In this document: piece by piece, positions 48,781 to 58,075 of the stretch | Numbering within the stretch: position 1 is the first letter of the stretch | How the letters are laid out: every line of letters starts with the position of its first letter | Assembly (NCBI GenBank): GCA_948468045.1 | Contig: CAOKGO010000007.1 | Coordinates: 1-64,000, forward strand | Length of the DNA: 64,000 bases | Origin: an uncultured Clostridium sp. | Lineage (GTDB): Bacteria > Bacillota > Clostridia > TANB77 > CAG-508 | Direction: 5' to 3' | Made by a program: the position numbers and the translations under genes | The notes under the pieces: generated by a model | Told to the model about the DNA's origin: nothing | Databases searched by the model: none | Seen by the model: only the letters and a program-made list of their open reading frames with translations

Positions 48781-50013
48781 ATGAATAAAAAAATAGAATT
48801 ATTAGCACCAGCAGGTTCATTTGAAAAAGCAAAAATAGCATATCTTTATGGAGCAGACGCAGTTTATTGTGGTACATCTTCTTTATCTTTAAGAGCAAGA
48901 GCAGATATGGAAAACGAAGATTTAGAAAAAACAATAAAATATGCAAAAGAAATTGGCAAAAAAGTATATGTAACATTAAACATTTTTGCATGGGACGAAA
49001 AATACGAAGAAATTATAGAAATGGCAAAAAAATTAGAACAACTAAAGCCAGATGGAATAATAGCAGCAGATGTAGGAGTAATAGAAACATTAAAACAATA
49101 TGCTCCAACAGTTCCAATAAATGTAAGTACACAAGCAAATATTATAAGTCTGCAAGATTGCAAATTTTGGTACAAGCAGGGTGCCAAAAGAGTAATTATG
49201 GCAAGAGAAATGAACAAAAAACAATTAAAATATATCATGGAAAACAAGCCAAAAGACCTGGAAGTAGAAGTATTTATACATGGAGCAATTTGTTTTGCAT
49301 TTTCTGGTAGATGTTTTTTAAGTGACTTTTTATCATGTAGAAGTGCTAATCTTGGTGACTGTGCACAAAGTTGCAGATGGTCATATAAGCTATATGCTGA
49401 AGAAAAAAACAATCCAGGAGAACTTATGCCAATTGAAACAAGCGAATATGGAACAAGTATATTTTCATCAAAAGACTTATGTTTAATAAATGAATTGCCA
49501 GAAATAATACAAATGGGAATAGATAGCCTAAAAATAGAAGGAAGACTAAAAACAGAGTATTACATAGCATCAGTAGTAAATTGTTATAGAAATGCAATAG
49601 ATGAATATCAAAAAAATCCTCAAAATTATGATGCAACTACATATTTAAAAGAATTAGAAAAAGTAAAAACAAGAGGACTTACAACATTTTACTTTAATGA
49701 TAGAAATAACAAAGACATTCAAGAATATGGTGGAAGACAATATAATGAAAACTACGAATTTGGTGGAAAAGTAATAAAATATAATGAAGAAAAATCTATT
49801 ATTGAAATAAAAAACAAATTGCAAGTTGGAGATACTTTAGAAATCATAATACCAAACAAAATAACTCCATATGAATTTAAAATAGAAAAATTATGGAATG
49901 ATGAAACAGACGAAGAAATAAGCGAAGTAAGTCCAGGAGTAAAAGGACAAAAAGTAAAAATGAAATTGCCAATTTCTTGCCAAAAAGATTGGATTTTAAG
50001 AAGAAAGAAATAA
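48781..50013 (+). CDS. Peptidase U32 family protein, probable tRNA hydroxylation protein
   Basis: 410 residues. The start MNKKIELLAPAGSFEKAKIA and the signature GRCFLSDFLSCRSANLGDCA with CRWSY define the U32 family. Family members once called collagenases are now linked to tRNA wobble-uridine hydroxylation (TrhP) or 23S rRNA hydroxylation (RlhA) in bacteria. Four cysteines in the signature would bind an iron-sulfur cluster. The subgroup is closest in layout to TrhP (KIEGRLKTEYYIASVVNCYR), but I cannot separate TrhP1 and TrhP2. No in-frame CGG. Confidence 0.86.
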   Translation: MNKKIELLAPAGSFEKAKIAYLYGADAVYCGTSSLSLRARADMENEDLEKTIKYAKEIGKKVYVTLNIFAWDEKYEEIIEMAKKLEQLKPDGIIAADVGVIETLKQYAPTVPINVSTQANIISLQDCKFWYKQGAKRVIMAREMNKKQLKYIMENKPKDLEVEVFIHGAICFAFSGRCFLSDFLSCRSANLGDCAQSCRWSYKLYAEEKNNPGELMPIETSEYGTSIFSSKDLCLINELPEIIQMGIDSLKIEGRLKTEYYIASVVNCYRNAIDEYQKNPQNYDATTYLKELEKVKTRGLTTFYFNDRNNKDIQEYGGRQYNENYEFGGKVIKYNEEKSIIEIKNKLQVGDTLEIIIPNKITPYEFKIEKLWNDETDEEISEVSPGVKGQKVKMKLPISCQKDWILRRKK

Positions 50014-50020
50014 TTTCGTA

Positions 50021-50046
50021 GGATTATGGGGCCGTCCCCAAATCCT
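50021..50046 (+). terminator. Palindrome/terminator after the U32 gene
   Basis: GGATTATGGGGCCGTCCCCA, with AATCCTA completing the stem; same family as 6276-6300. It also overlaps the 3' end of the convergent gene. Confidence 0.55.
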
Positions 50047-50834
50047 ATTCTAAAAAAGAGCTAATTAGAAATCCGTAAAGTGCAACAGAATAATCCAATT
50101 ATAACATCAATAAAAGAAGAAAATGCTGGCAATAGTACAAATATTGAACCTACAGTAAAGCCAATTATAGCAAAAAAGGTAGGTGCATAAAAGTGTTCTA
50201 GCAAGTATTTTGTAAGTTTCATGAAACAAAAACCACCAATTACAACACCAATACCAAGAGGTAGCAAAATTGGTAAATATAAGCTAGAAACTGAACTTAA
50301 ATATATGCTATAAGTTCCTAAAAGCATCAAAATGATGGTGCTACTAACCCCAGGTACTACAATGCCAATAGACATTAAAAAACCACATATTATCAAGTAA
50401 AAGAAACTAACATTTTCAATTGATGATATATTTAAACTATTTTCTAAAAAGATACAACCAATGCCAAAACCTAAAGCTAGCAAAAAGTAAAGCAAATGAG
50501 AGATTTTAAATCTTTCTTTTTTATTTACTTCTTTTAATAAAGCAGGAATACTTCCTAATATAAGACCTATAAAAATACAGTTTGTTTGAATGGGAAATTT
50601 ATAAATACAAAAATTCAGTAAATTTCCAAACAATATAATACCAAGACCAACACCTATAATAATAGGCAAAAGAAATTTCAAATTACTTTTTATATCACTA
50701 AAAAAATTTAAAATACTATCTAAAAGTTTTTCATAAATACCAAAAATCACACAAAACACACCACTACTAATTCCAGGAAGAATAGCTCCTGAGCCAATCG
50801 CAACACCTTTTAAACAATTAGATAAAAACTTCAT
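50045..50834 (-). CDS. DUF368 membrane protein, late +1 frameshift at CGG
   Basis: An eight- to ten-helix membrane protein beginning KFLSNCLKGVAIGSGAILPG, the DUF368 signature; such proteins include recently proposed undecaprenyl-phosphate flippases. At 50075-50073 (minus strand) a CGG lies four codons from the end of the plain frame (TTA CGG ATT TCT AAT TAG). A one-base advance changes the end to LGFLISSFLE and stops at 50045, extending the last hydrophobic helix (DVIIGLFCCTLGFLISSF) instead of ending it in RISN. This site does not truncate the gene much, so standard annotation would never notice it. Restored length 262 residues. Confidence 0.85.
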
Positions 50835-50958
50835 TCTAATCCCCCATTAAAGCATTTTTCTATAATTAGTGTATGCAAAAAATTATATTTAATAACTTAA
50901 ATTTATACTGACCTTTCAGTCTAATCATTTTTTTTGAAATTTATGATATAAATTAGAC

Positions 50959-52681
50959 ATGGATAAAATAGTAGATTTAAAAGATATGTTAAAGCAATCA
51001 GGAAAAAAATATGGAAATAAGGTTGCTTACCAAATAAGAATAAAAGAAAACAGCTATAAAAATATAACACATAAAGAAGTAAGAGAAAAAATAGATGCTT
51101 TAGGAACAGCCCTAATTGATATGGGACTAAAAGACAAGAGAATAGCTGTAATTGGTGAAAATTCTATGGAATGGGAACTTGCTTATTTAGCAATTGTTTG
51201 TGGAACAGGAGTTGTTGTACCATTAGATAAATCTTTGCCAGAAAATGAATTAAAGAATTTAATAGAACGTTCAGGAGTAGAAGCCATTTTTTATGCTAAA
51301 AAATATGAAAAAGTTTTAGAAGATGCCAAAAAGGAAGGAGTGGGAAAACTAAAACATCTAATTTCTATGGATTTGGCACAACATAAAAATGGAAATTATT
51401 CACAAGAAGAATTAATAAAAACAGGTAAAAAATTAATAGCTTCTGGAAACAAAGAATTTACAGATGCTAAAATTGACAACAAAAAAATGTCTATAATGTT
51501 ATTTACATCAGGAACAACATCAGCTTCTAAAATTGTAGCATTATCACATCACAACATATGTTCTAACTTAATGGATATATCATCTATTTTAGATGTAAAT
51601 TGTGAAGACATATTTTTATCATTTTTGCCATTACACCATGTTTTTGAATGCACAGTAGGATTTTTATTTGCATTACATAAAGGTGCAAAAACTGTATTTT
51701 GTGATGGAATAAGACACATTCCAGAAAATATGAAAGAATACAGAGTCAGTGTTATGGCATCAGTACCTGCAATTTATGAAGGAATTTTCAAAATTATAAG
51801 AAGGCAAATAGAAAAGCAAGGAAAATTAGAAGAAATATTGCAAAAAGAAGAACAATATAAAAATGAGAATCTTGAAAAGAAAAAACAAGTATTTAAAGAA
51901 ATTCACAATATGTTAGGTGGAAATATCAAATTGTTAATTAGTGGTGCAGCAAGTTTAGATGCAGAAATTGAAGAAAAGTATAGGTTGCTTGGCTTTAATA
52001 TGGTACAAGGATATGGCTTAACTGAAACATCACCAGTTGTAGCAATAGGAACAAAAAAACATCACAAAGTGGGTTCTATTGGTAAAACAGTTCCAAGTGT
52101 AGAAGCACAAATTATAAATGCCAACAAAGATGGAATAGGGGAATTGATAGTTAAAGGACCTAATATTATGCTTCGGTTATTTTGAGAATAAATCAGAAAC
52201 TAACAAAGTTCTAGTAGATGATTGGTTTTATACAGGAGATTTAGCAAAGATTGATGAAGATGGATATATATTTATTTGTGGAAGAAAAAAGAGTGTTATT
52301 GTATTAAAAAATGGTAAAAACATCTTTCCAGAAGAAATGGAAAATTTAGTAAATAGAATAGAAGGAATAGAAGAATCTTTTGTATTTGGAAAACAAATGT
52401 CAGAAGATAAAAATGATATTAAAATATTTGCAAAACTTGTATATAATGAAGATGTTGTAGAAAACACATACAAGGTAAAAGGTGAAGAAAAAATTTATCA
52501 AGTTATAAATGAAAAAATCAAAGAAATCAACAAAACAATGCCACATTATAAAGCAATTAGAGGAATTTTGCTAACACAAGAACCTTTAATAAAAACAACA
52601 ACAAATAAAATTAAAAGAAAAAATAACTTAGATTTGATAGAAAAAGAGGAAAAAAATGCCATTCAAAAATTTAAAAACTAA
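50959..52681 (+). CDS. AMP-forming acyl-CoA synthetase, +1 frameshift at CGG
   Basis: Paralogue of the minus-strand gene at 30020-31757. ATP motif MLFTSGTTSASKIV, then MVQGYGLTETSPVV. At 52174 CGG follows GPNIML; the first frame stops two codons later. A one-base advance gives GYFENKSETNKVLVDDWFYT and the C-terminal domain (TGDLAKIDEDGYIFICGRKK). Restored length 573 residues. It overlaps birA by 26 bases, so it heads the biotin ligase and fatty-acid gene cluster; recycling of fatty acids into that pathway is a plausible role. The two paralogues have CGG sites at different positions, so the sites arose independently. Confidence 0.9.
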
Positions 52682-53243
52682 ATTTTTAGGGAAAAATGTC
52701 ATAGAGTTTGAGGAAATTGATTCTACTCAATTAGAGGTTTTTAGAAGAATTGATAAACAGAAAATAGAGAGTGGAACACTTATCATGGCAAGCATGCAAA
52801 CCAATCGGGAAGCGGGACACATGGAAGAAAATGGTATACAATGCAAGATGATAATATAGCATTTTCGTTTGTTGTAACCTTAAATTGTGATATAAAAAAT
52901 TTAGATGGATTAACTATTGAAATTGCAAAAACTATGGTAGAGGTTTTTAAACAAATATACAATATTCATCTTGACATCAAATTTCCAAATGATATTGTCT
53001 ATCAAAGTAAAAAATTAGGGGGAATATTAACACAAACTAAATTAAGAGGAGAAATAGTGGAATATCTTGTAATAGGAATACGGTATAAATACTAATCAAC
53101 AGGAGTTTGATGAAGAAATAAAAGATATTGCAAGCTCAATTAAAAATGAGTTTGGAATCACCATAGATAATAAAAAAGTAATAGAAGAATTTTGCAATTT
53201 GTTTGAACCAGTAATATTAGAGATGATAAAAAATAGTAATTAA
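52656..53243 (+). CDS. birA: Biotin-protein ligase, three CGG frameshifts
   Basis: Attaches biotin to AccB. The first frame (ATG 52656) reads FKNLKTKFLGKNVIEFEEID, then STQLEVFRRI...MASMQTN. At 52806 CGG, one-base advance gives G-K; at 52813 a second CGG, advance gives GTHGRKWYTMQDDNIAFSF. The joined TNGKGTHGRKW corresponds to the biotin-binding GRGRxGRxW loop. At 53081 a third CGG follows VIGI, and the advance gives GINTNQQEFDEEIKDIASSI to the stop at 53243. KFPNDIVYQSKKLGGILTQT is the catalytic KWPND-like motif. Total 194 residues, a ligase without the N-terminal DNA-binding domain. Two sites are only seven bases apart. Placed beside accB and accC, its substrate pathway. Confidence 0.92.
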
Positions 53244-53260
53244 TTGAAAGGAAGAAAAAG

Positions 53261-54181
53261 ATGAAATTAGGTTTTTTGTTTCCAGGTCAAGGTTCTCAGA
53301 GTGTTGGAATGGGAAAAGACTTGTATGAAAAATATGAAGAAGTAAGAAATATTTATGACAAAGTTAAAGAAATAACAGGAATAGATATAGCTAAAATTAC
53401 CTTTGATGGACCAGAAGAAGTTTTAAATGAAACTAAATACACACAACTAGCCATTTTAACAATGAGTTTAGGTATTTTAGAAATTTTAAATAAAAAGGGT
53501 ATAAAAGCAGATATATCAAGTGGACTTAGTTTAGGAGAATATACAGCTTTAATATATAGTAAGGCTTTGAGCCTAGAAGATGGAATTAAATTAGTTCAAA
53601 AAAGAGGACAATATATGGGAGAATTAGTTCCAAAAGGTGAATGGCTTATGGCTGCTATTTTGGGAATGGACGAAGCACAAGTAGAAGAAGTTTGTAAAAG
53701 AGTTACAAAAGGTTTTGTTGTACCAGCAAACTTCAATACAACAGGTCAAATTGTTATTTCAGGAGAAAAAGAGGCAGTTGAGGAAGCAGAAATAATTGCA
53801 AAAGAACTAGGAGCAAAAAAAGTAAGAGTTTTGAAAACAGCAGGACCATTTCATACAAAGAAATTAGAAGATGCATCAAGTGCTTATAGAAAAGAACTAG
53901 AAGTAGTAGAATTTAACGATTTTGAAACAACAGTTATTAAAAATTTAGATGGAATAGAATATAAAAAAGAAGATAATGTAAAAGATATTTTGGAAAAACA
54001 TATAATCAGTCCAGTTAGATTTTCAAATGGATTGCAAACTATGATAAATTTAGGAGTAGATACATTTGTTGAAATTGGTCCAGGAAAGGCTTTATCAGGT
54101 TTTGTTAAAAGAATGGAAACAGATAAAGAAATTACAATTTTGAATATAAATAATGCTGAAAGTTTGGAGATGTTAAAATGA
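53261..54181 (+). CDS. fabD: Malonyl-CoA:ACP transacylase
   Basis: 306 residues after GAAAGGAAG. Transfers malonyl from CoA to acyl carrier protein, feeding fatty-acid elongation. FLFPGQGSQSVGMGKDL at the start, the nucleophile SGLSLGEYTALIYS near residue 90, and GPFHTKKLEDA with the catalytic histidine are intact. No in-frame CGG. Second in the fab cluster after birA. Confidence 0.96.
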   Translation: MKLGFLFPGQGSQSVGMGKDLYEKYEEVRNIYDKVKEITGIDIAKITFDGPEEVLNETKYTQLAILTMSLGILEILNKKGIKADISSGLSLGEYTALIYSKALSLEDGIKLVQKRGQYMGELVPKGEWLMAAILGMDEAQVEEVCKRVTKGFVVPANFNTTGQIVISGEKEAVEEAEIIAKELGAKKVRVLKTAGPFHTKKLEDASSAYRKELEVVEFNDFETTVIKNLDGIEYKKEDNVKDILEKHIISPVRFSNGLQTMINLGVDTFVEIGPGKALSGFVKRMETDKEITILNINNAESLEMLK

Positions 54182-54211
54182 TGTATTTTTCAAAGTCTCA
54201 AAATACATCGT
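54180..54211 (+). promoter_or_regulatory. Hairpin in the fabD-fabG gap
   Basis: GATGTATTTT pairs with AAAATACATC immediately after the fabD stop. No T-run follows, so an RNA-processing or stability role is more likely than termination. Confidence 0.45.
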
Positions 54212-54227
54212 AAGAGAGGAGAAAAAA

Positions 54228-54962
54228 ATGGATAAAGTTGCTTTAATTACAGGTGCAACAAGGGGAATAGGAAAGCAAATTGCTATTACTTTGGCAAAAG
54301 AGGGATATAATATAGCATTAAATTATAGAAAAGAAAATGAAGAACTAGAGCAAGTTAAAAAAGAGTTAGAAGAAAGTAATGTAGAGGTTTTAGCTGTTCA
54401 GGGTGATGTTTCTAGTTTTGAAGATTGTGAAAATTTTGTTAAGCAAGTAATAGAAAAGTTTGGAAAAATAGATGTATTAGTGAATAATGCAGGTATTACA
54501 AAAGATATGTTATTAATGAGAATGAAAAAAGAGGATTTTGAACAAGTTATTGATGTTAATTTAGTGGGAATTTTTAATGTTACAAAAAATGCGATTTCTT
54601 ACATGTTAAAAGCTCGCTCTGGAAGAATTATCAATATTTCTTCAGTTGTGGGGATTTCGGGAAATGCCGGACAAACAAACTATTCTGCTTCTAAAGCAGG
54701 TATTATAGGATTTACTAAAAGTTTGGCAAAAGAGGTTGCTTCAAGAAATATTTTAGTAAATAGTGTAGCTCCAGGTTTTATTGAAACTAGCATGACAGAG
54801 GTTTTAAAAGATGAGGTAAAAGAGGAAATTGCTAAAAATATTCCACTAAATCGTATGGGTACTTCTCAAGATGTTGCAAATGTTGTTAAGTTTTTGGCAT
54901 CTGATGAAAGTTCGTATATTACTGGGCAAGTTATTCAAGTTGATGGTGGTATGCTAATGTAA
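54228..54962 (+). CDS. fabG: 3-oxoacyl-ACP reductase
   Basis: 244 residues. NADPH-dependent reduction of 3-oxoacyl-ACP. Short-chain dehydrogenase motifs: ITGATRGIGKQIA, NNAG, the catalytic SSVVGISGNAGQTNYSASKA (S-Y-K), and a C-terminal VDGGMLM. TCG GGA and GCC GGA at 54656-54670 place CGG out of frame and are harmless, showing that CGG alone in another phase does nothing. Confidence 0.96.
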   Translation: MDKVALITGATRGIGKQIAITLAKEGYNIALNYRKENEELEQVKKELEESNVEVLAVQGDVSSFEDCENFVKQVIEKFGKIDVLVNNAGITKDMLLMRMKKEDFEQVIDVNLVGIFNVTKNAISYMLKARSGRIINISSVVGISGNAGQTNYSASKAGIIGFTKSLAKEVASRNILVNSVAPGFIETSMTEVLKDEVKEEIAKNIPLNRMGTSQDVANVVKFLASDESSYITGQVIQVDGGMLM

Positions 54963-55008
54963 AACAAATTCGTTTTAAAATAGTAGGAAATAAAGAAAGG
55001 ATAAGAAA

Positions 55009-56245
55009 ATGGAAAGAAGAGTTGTTATTACAGGATTAGGAGCTATTACTCCAATTGGAAATAATGTAGAAGAAACATGGAATGGAATAAAAGAAAAGAA
55101 ATGTGGAATTGATAAAATAAGTTTATTTGATAACACAGGATATAAAACAAAATTAGATGCAGAAGTAAAAGATTTTGACCCAGCAAAATATTTTGATGTA
55201 AAACAAGCAAAACGTTTAGATAGAAGTTCACAGTTTGCTCTAATAGCTGCAAGAGAAGCTTTTGAAGATAGTGGAATAACTGCCCAAAATACAGATTTAG
55301 ATAAGGTTGGGGTTTTTGTAAGTTCTGGTATTGGTGGTTTAACAACTATTCAAGAACAATGCGAAGTTAAAGTAAATAAAGGAAATAGCAGAGTATCTCC
55401 AATGTTTATTCCTATGGCAATTGCTAATATGCCTGCAGGAAATATTGCAATTGATTTAGGTGTTAAGGGTGAGTCTATTTCTATTGTAACAGCTTGTGCC
55501 TCTTCAACACACGCAATAGGAGAAGCATATAGAACAATTAAATGTGGTTATGAAGATGTTATTTTAGCAGGTGGAACAGAAGGTTCAATTTGTGAGATAG
55601 GTATTGCAGGTTTTGAAAATATGAAAGCATTAAGCAATACCGAAGATAAAAATAGAGCAAGTATTCCTTTTGATAAAGAAAGAAGTGGCTTTGTAATGGG
55701 AGAGGGAGCAGGAATTTTAGTTTTAGAAGATTTAGAACATGCAATAAAAAGAAATGCTAAGATATATGCAGAAGTTGTAGGATATGGTGCAACATCTGAT
55801 GCTTACCATATTACTTCTCCTGCTCCAGGTGGAGAAGGCCGGAGCAAGAGCAATGCAAAGGGCAATAAAAGATGCAAATATAAAGCCTGAAGAAATAGAT
55901 TATATCAATGCACATGGAACATCAACACATCTAAATGATTCTTATGAAACAATGGCAATAAAAACAGCTTTAGGAGAAGCAAGTAAATCAGTTATGGTAA
56001 GCTCAACAAAAGGAAATATTGGACATTTACTAGGTGCAGCAGGTGGAGTTGAAGCAATTATTTGTACAAAGGCAATTGGGGACCAAATTGTACCACCAAC
56101 AATTAATTATCAAGTAAAAGATGAAGAATGCGATTTAGATATTGTTCCAAATGAAGTAAGAAGTAGTAATCTAAATGTTGTTATGTCTAATTCTCTTGGG
56201 TTTGGTGGACACAATGCAAGTATTATTATAAAGAAATATGTTTAG
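55009..56245 (+). CDS. fabF: Beta-ketoacyl-ACP synthase II, +1 frameshift at CGG
   Basis: Condensing enzyme of fatty-acid elongation. Catalytic Cys is in [15 protein letters not shown]; the start is [20 protein letters not shown]. At 55840 CGG follows PGGEG; the first frame reads on only 17 codons to a stop. A one-base advance gives [20 protein letters not shown], then NAHGTST (first catalytic His) and [12 protein letters not shown] (second), ending at 56245. Restored length 411 residues, normal. Without the shift both catalytic histidines would be lost. Confidence 0.95.
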
Positions 56246-56278
56246 TCAAATAAATGTTAAATAGAAAGGATGAAAAAA

Positions 56279-56737
56279 ATGGAATATGAAAAAATTAAAC
56301 AACTTATGGAAGATATGGGAAATTCTAAATTGACATCAATTGATATTGATTTTCCAGATGGGACTAAAATCAGTATGAAAAAGGAAGAACAACAAATTGT
56401 AAAAACAGTGGAAAAAGTGGTAGATACAAGTTATTCTAATTTACAAGAAAATAAAGTGGAGAGCTTAAATATAAATGAGGATAATTTGCCAAAAGCACAA
56501 GATGGTAATGTTGTGAAATCTCCTATGGTTGGTACTTTTTATTTGAAACCATCACCTACAAGTAAACCTTATGTGGAAGTTGGCCAAAGGGTTAAAAAAG
56601 GAGATGTTCTTTGCATTATTGAGGCTATGAAGCTTATGAATGAGATAGAGTCAGAGTTTGACGGAGAGGTAAAAGAGATTTTGGTTAAAGATGAAGAAGC
56701 AGTGGAATATGGAAAGCCTTTGTTTGTGATAAAATAA
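56279..56737 (+). CDS. accB: Biotin carboxyl carrier protein of acetyl-CoA carboxylase
   Basis: About 152 residues from ATG 56279 (AAAGG just upstream; ATG 56270 lies within the binding site). Carries biotin for AccC/AccAD. N-terminal helix and linker, then the biotinyl domain: KSPMVGTFYLKPSP, and the biotin lysine in IIEAMKLMNEIESE near residue 118. GAC GGA gives an out-of-frame CGG. Substrate of the birA product encoded upstream. Confidence 0.95.
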   Translation: MEYEKIKQLMEDMGNSKLTSIDIDFPDGTKISMKKEEQQIVKTVEKVVDTSYSNLQENKVESLNINEDNLPKAQDGNVVKSPMVGTFYLKPSPTSKPYVEVGQRVKKGDVLCIIEAMKLMNEIESEFDGEVKEILVKDEEAVEYGKPLFVIK

Positions 56738-56744
56738 AATTTGT

Positions 56745-56790
56745 GTACAATGTTTTATGTTATGGGAAAAACAGAGATTTTCTATAACAT
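56745..56790. repeat. Intergenic hairpin repeat, copy K
   Basis: TGTTATGGGAAAAACAGAG pairs with the following ATTTTCTATAACA; hairpin part only. May end accB transcripts. Confidence 0.5.
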
Positions 56791-56795
56791 AAAAA

Positions 56796-56832
56796 GGGGA
56801 GGCCAGCGATAGTGCTTGCTGGTCTCCTGGAG
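56796..56832 (-). terminator. Terminator of the first small minus-strand gene
   Basis: On the minus strand AGGAGACCAGC pairs with GCTGGCCTCC, followed by CCTTTTTAT. Confidence 0.7.
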
Positions 56833-56842
56833 GTTTTTGGTG

Positions 56843-57100
56843 TTAATTATCCTCTTTAATGTCTGAAAAAATTACTAGTGTCTGGGATAAGGGCATGGGT
56901 AAATTGACAACTTGAGATATTATTATGTTACTGGGAAGAACCTGCTGCAAAATTTCCCTTATCAAGTGCTCAGAGAAATGGTCTGGAAACATTATTCTGT
57001 CTTCAGTGAGATCTGTATGGTTTAAATACATACAAAGCTCAAATCTGTCTTCAATATTTTGCTTTACCTGACTAAACTTCTCAATATCAATAATGTTCAT
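56843..57100 (-). CDS. Small protein of unknown function, copy 1
   Basis: 85 residues with ACAGGAGGTAG directly upstream and its own promoter and terminator. It contains FPDHFSEHLIREILQQVL, which aligns with VPDYYSERVINMAFEELY of the neighbouring small gene, so the two are likely paralogues. Base composition is less A+T-rich than the surroundings, suggesting transfer. The pair interrupts the fatty-acid cluster between accB and fabZ on the opposite strand. No function recognised. Confidence 0.65.
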   Translation of the reverse strand: MNIIDIEKFSQVKQNIEDRFELCMYLNHTDLTEDRIMFPDHFSEHLIREILQQVLPSNIIISQVVNLPMPLSQTLVIFSDIKEDN

Positions 57101-57137
57101 ATGCTACCTCCTGTAATGAAAACAATTTTTTGCTACA

Positions 57138-57174
57138 CCTTAATTATATCACAAAACTATACATAATGTCAAAA
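57138..57174 (-). promoter_or_regulatory. Promoter of small gene copy 1
   Basis: On the minus strand TTGACA, an 18-base spacer and TATAAT. A nearly identical sequence precedes small gene copy 2 (57460-57500). Confidence 0.75.
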
Positions 57175-57183
57175 ATTAAAAAT

Positions 57184-57220
57184 AGGTCGGTGATAAATAT
57201 TGATATATCACCGACCTGGA
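57184..57220 (-). terminator. Terminator of small gene copy 2
   Basis: AGGTCGGTGATA and TATCACCGACCT form a near-perfect stem; on the minus strand it is followed by ATTTTTAATTTTT. Its CGG/CCG bases are not translated. Confidence 0.8.
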
Positions 57221-57225
57221 GAGGC

Positions 57226-57423
57226 CTAAAACACACAAAGCTTATAGCCGTGTGTTGCAAGTACTACTTGCTTGGGTTGCTTTTTATACAATTCCTCAAA
57301 TGCCATATTAATAACACGTTCTGAATAATAATCAGGAACCGATATTGACACATCCGAATTTGTATTAAAATTGCAACATAATTTTAAATACCGCACAAGT
57401 TTTTTCTTTTTACGTCTGCCCAT
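57226..57423 (-). CDS. Small basic protein of unknown function, copy 2
   Basis: 65 residues after AAAGGAGGTACC with a TTGACA/TATAAT promoter. Begins with a very basic run (GRRKKKKLVRYLK), then SVPDYYSERVINMAFEELYK, similar to copy 1. Probably arose by duplication with its promoter. No function recognised. Confidence 0.65.
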   Translation of the reverse strand: MGRRKKKKLVRYLKLCCNFNTNSDVSISVPDYYSERVINMAFEELYKKQPKQVVLATHGYKLCVF

Positions 57424-57459
57424 AAATAGGTACCTCCTTTTTGCAAAAATATTTATTGT

Positions 57460-57500
57460 GCAATTTAATTATAATACAAAACCATACATAATGTCAAAAA
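57460..57500 (-). promoter_or_regulatory. Promoter of small gene copy 2
   Basis: Minus strand TTGACATTATGTATGGTTTT then TATTATAATTAAA: the same promoter sequence as copy 1 with few changes. Confidence 0.7.
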
Positions 57501-57525
57501 TTAAATAAAGAAAGAAGTGAAAACA

Positions 57526-57948
57526 ATGTTAAACAAAGACCAAATCAAAAAAATAATACCCCAAAGAGAGCCATTTTTAATGATAGACGAAGTAGAAGAA
57601 TATAAAGCAGGAGAAAGTGCAACAGCCTATAAATACGTAAACGAAGAAGAATGGTATTTCAAAGGGCACTTTCCAGGAAATCCAATAATGCCAGGAGTAC
57701 TAATAACAGAAAGCCTAGCACAAACAGGAGCAATAGCAATACTAAGCCTAGAAGAAAACAAAGGAAAAAATGCACTATTTGGTGGAATAGACAAAATGAA
57801 ATTCAAAAAAATGGTAGTACCAGGAGACAAACTAAAACTAGAAGTAAAAATAATCAAACAAAAAGGGCCAATGGGAGTAGGAGAAGCAATAGCAACAGTT
57901 GACGAAAAAATAGTTGCAAAAGGAGAATTAACCTTTGCAGTAGTTTAA
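57526..57948 (+). CDS. fabZ: 3-hydroxyacyl-ACP dehydratase
   Basis: 140 residues from ATG 57526 (a GTG at 57517 is also in frame). Dehydrates 3-hydroxyacyl-ACP. Family motifs QREPFLMIDEVEE, the catalytic histidine in KGHFPGNPIMPGVLITESLA and the Glu in the same stretch are intact. Codon use here is more adenine-rich (ATA, GGA) than its fab neighbours. No in-frame CGG. Confidence 0.95.
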   Translation: MLNKDQIKKIIPQREPFLMIDEVEEYKAGESATAYKYVNEEEWYFKGHFPGNPIMPGVLITESLAQTGAIAILSLEENKGKNALFGGIDKMKFKKMVVPGDKLKLEVKIIKQKGPMGVGEAIATVDEKIVAKGELTFAVV

Positions 57949-57952
57949 ACTG

Positions 57953-58062
57953 AAAATGAGACAAAAGGGACAGGTCTAAAATGTCTCATTTAGTATAGAT
58001 TATAAGATTATTGAAAGTTTTTAAATAATGAGACATTTTAGACCTGTCCCTTTTGTCTCAAG
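57953..58062. repeat. Inverted-repeat element between fabZ and accC
   Basis: ATGAGACAAAAGGGACAGGT at 57955 is mirrored by ACCTGTCCCTTTTGTCTCA ending near 58061; both arms also contain TAAAATGTCTCATT / AATGAGACATTTTA. Same family as 22601-22716. Confidence 0.75.
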
Positions 58063-58075
58063 AAAGGAAAAAGTG

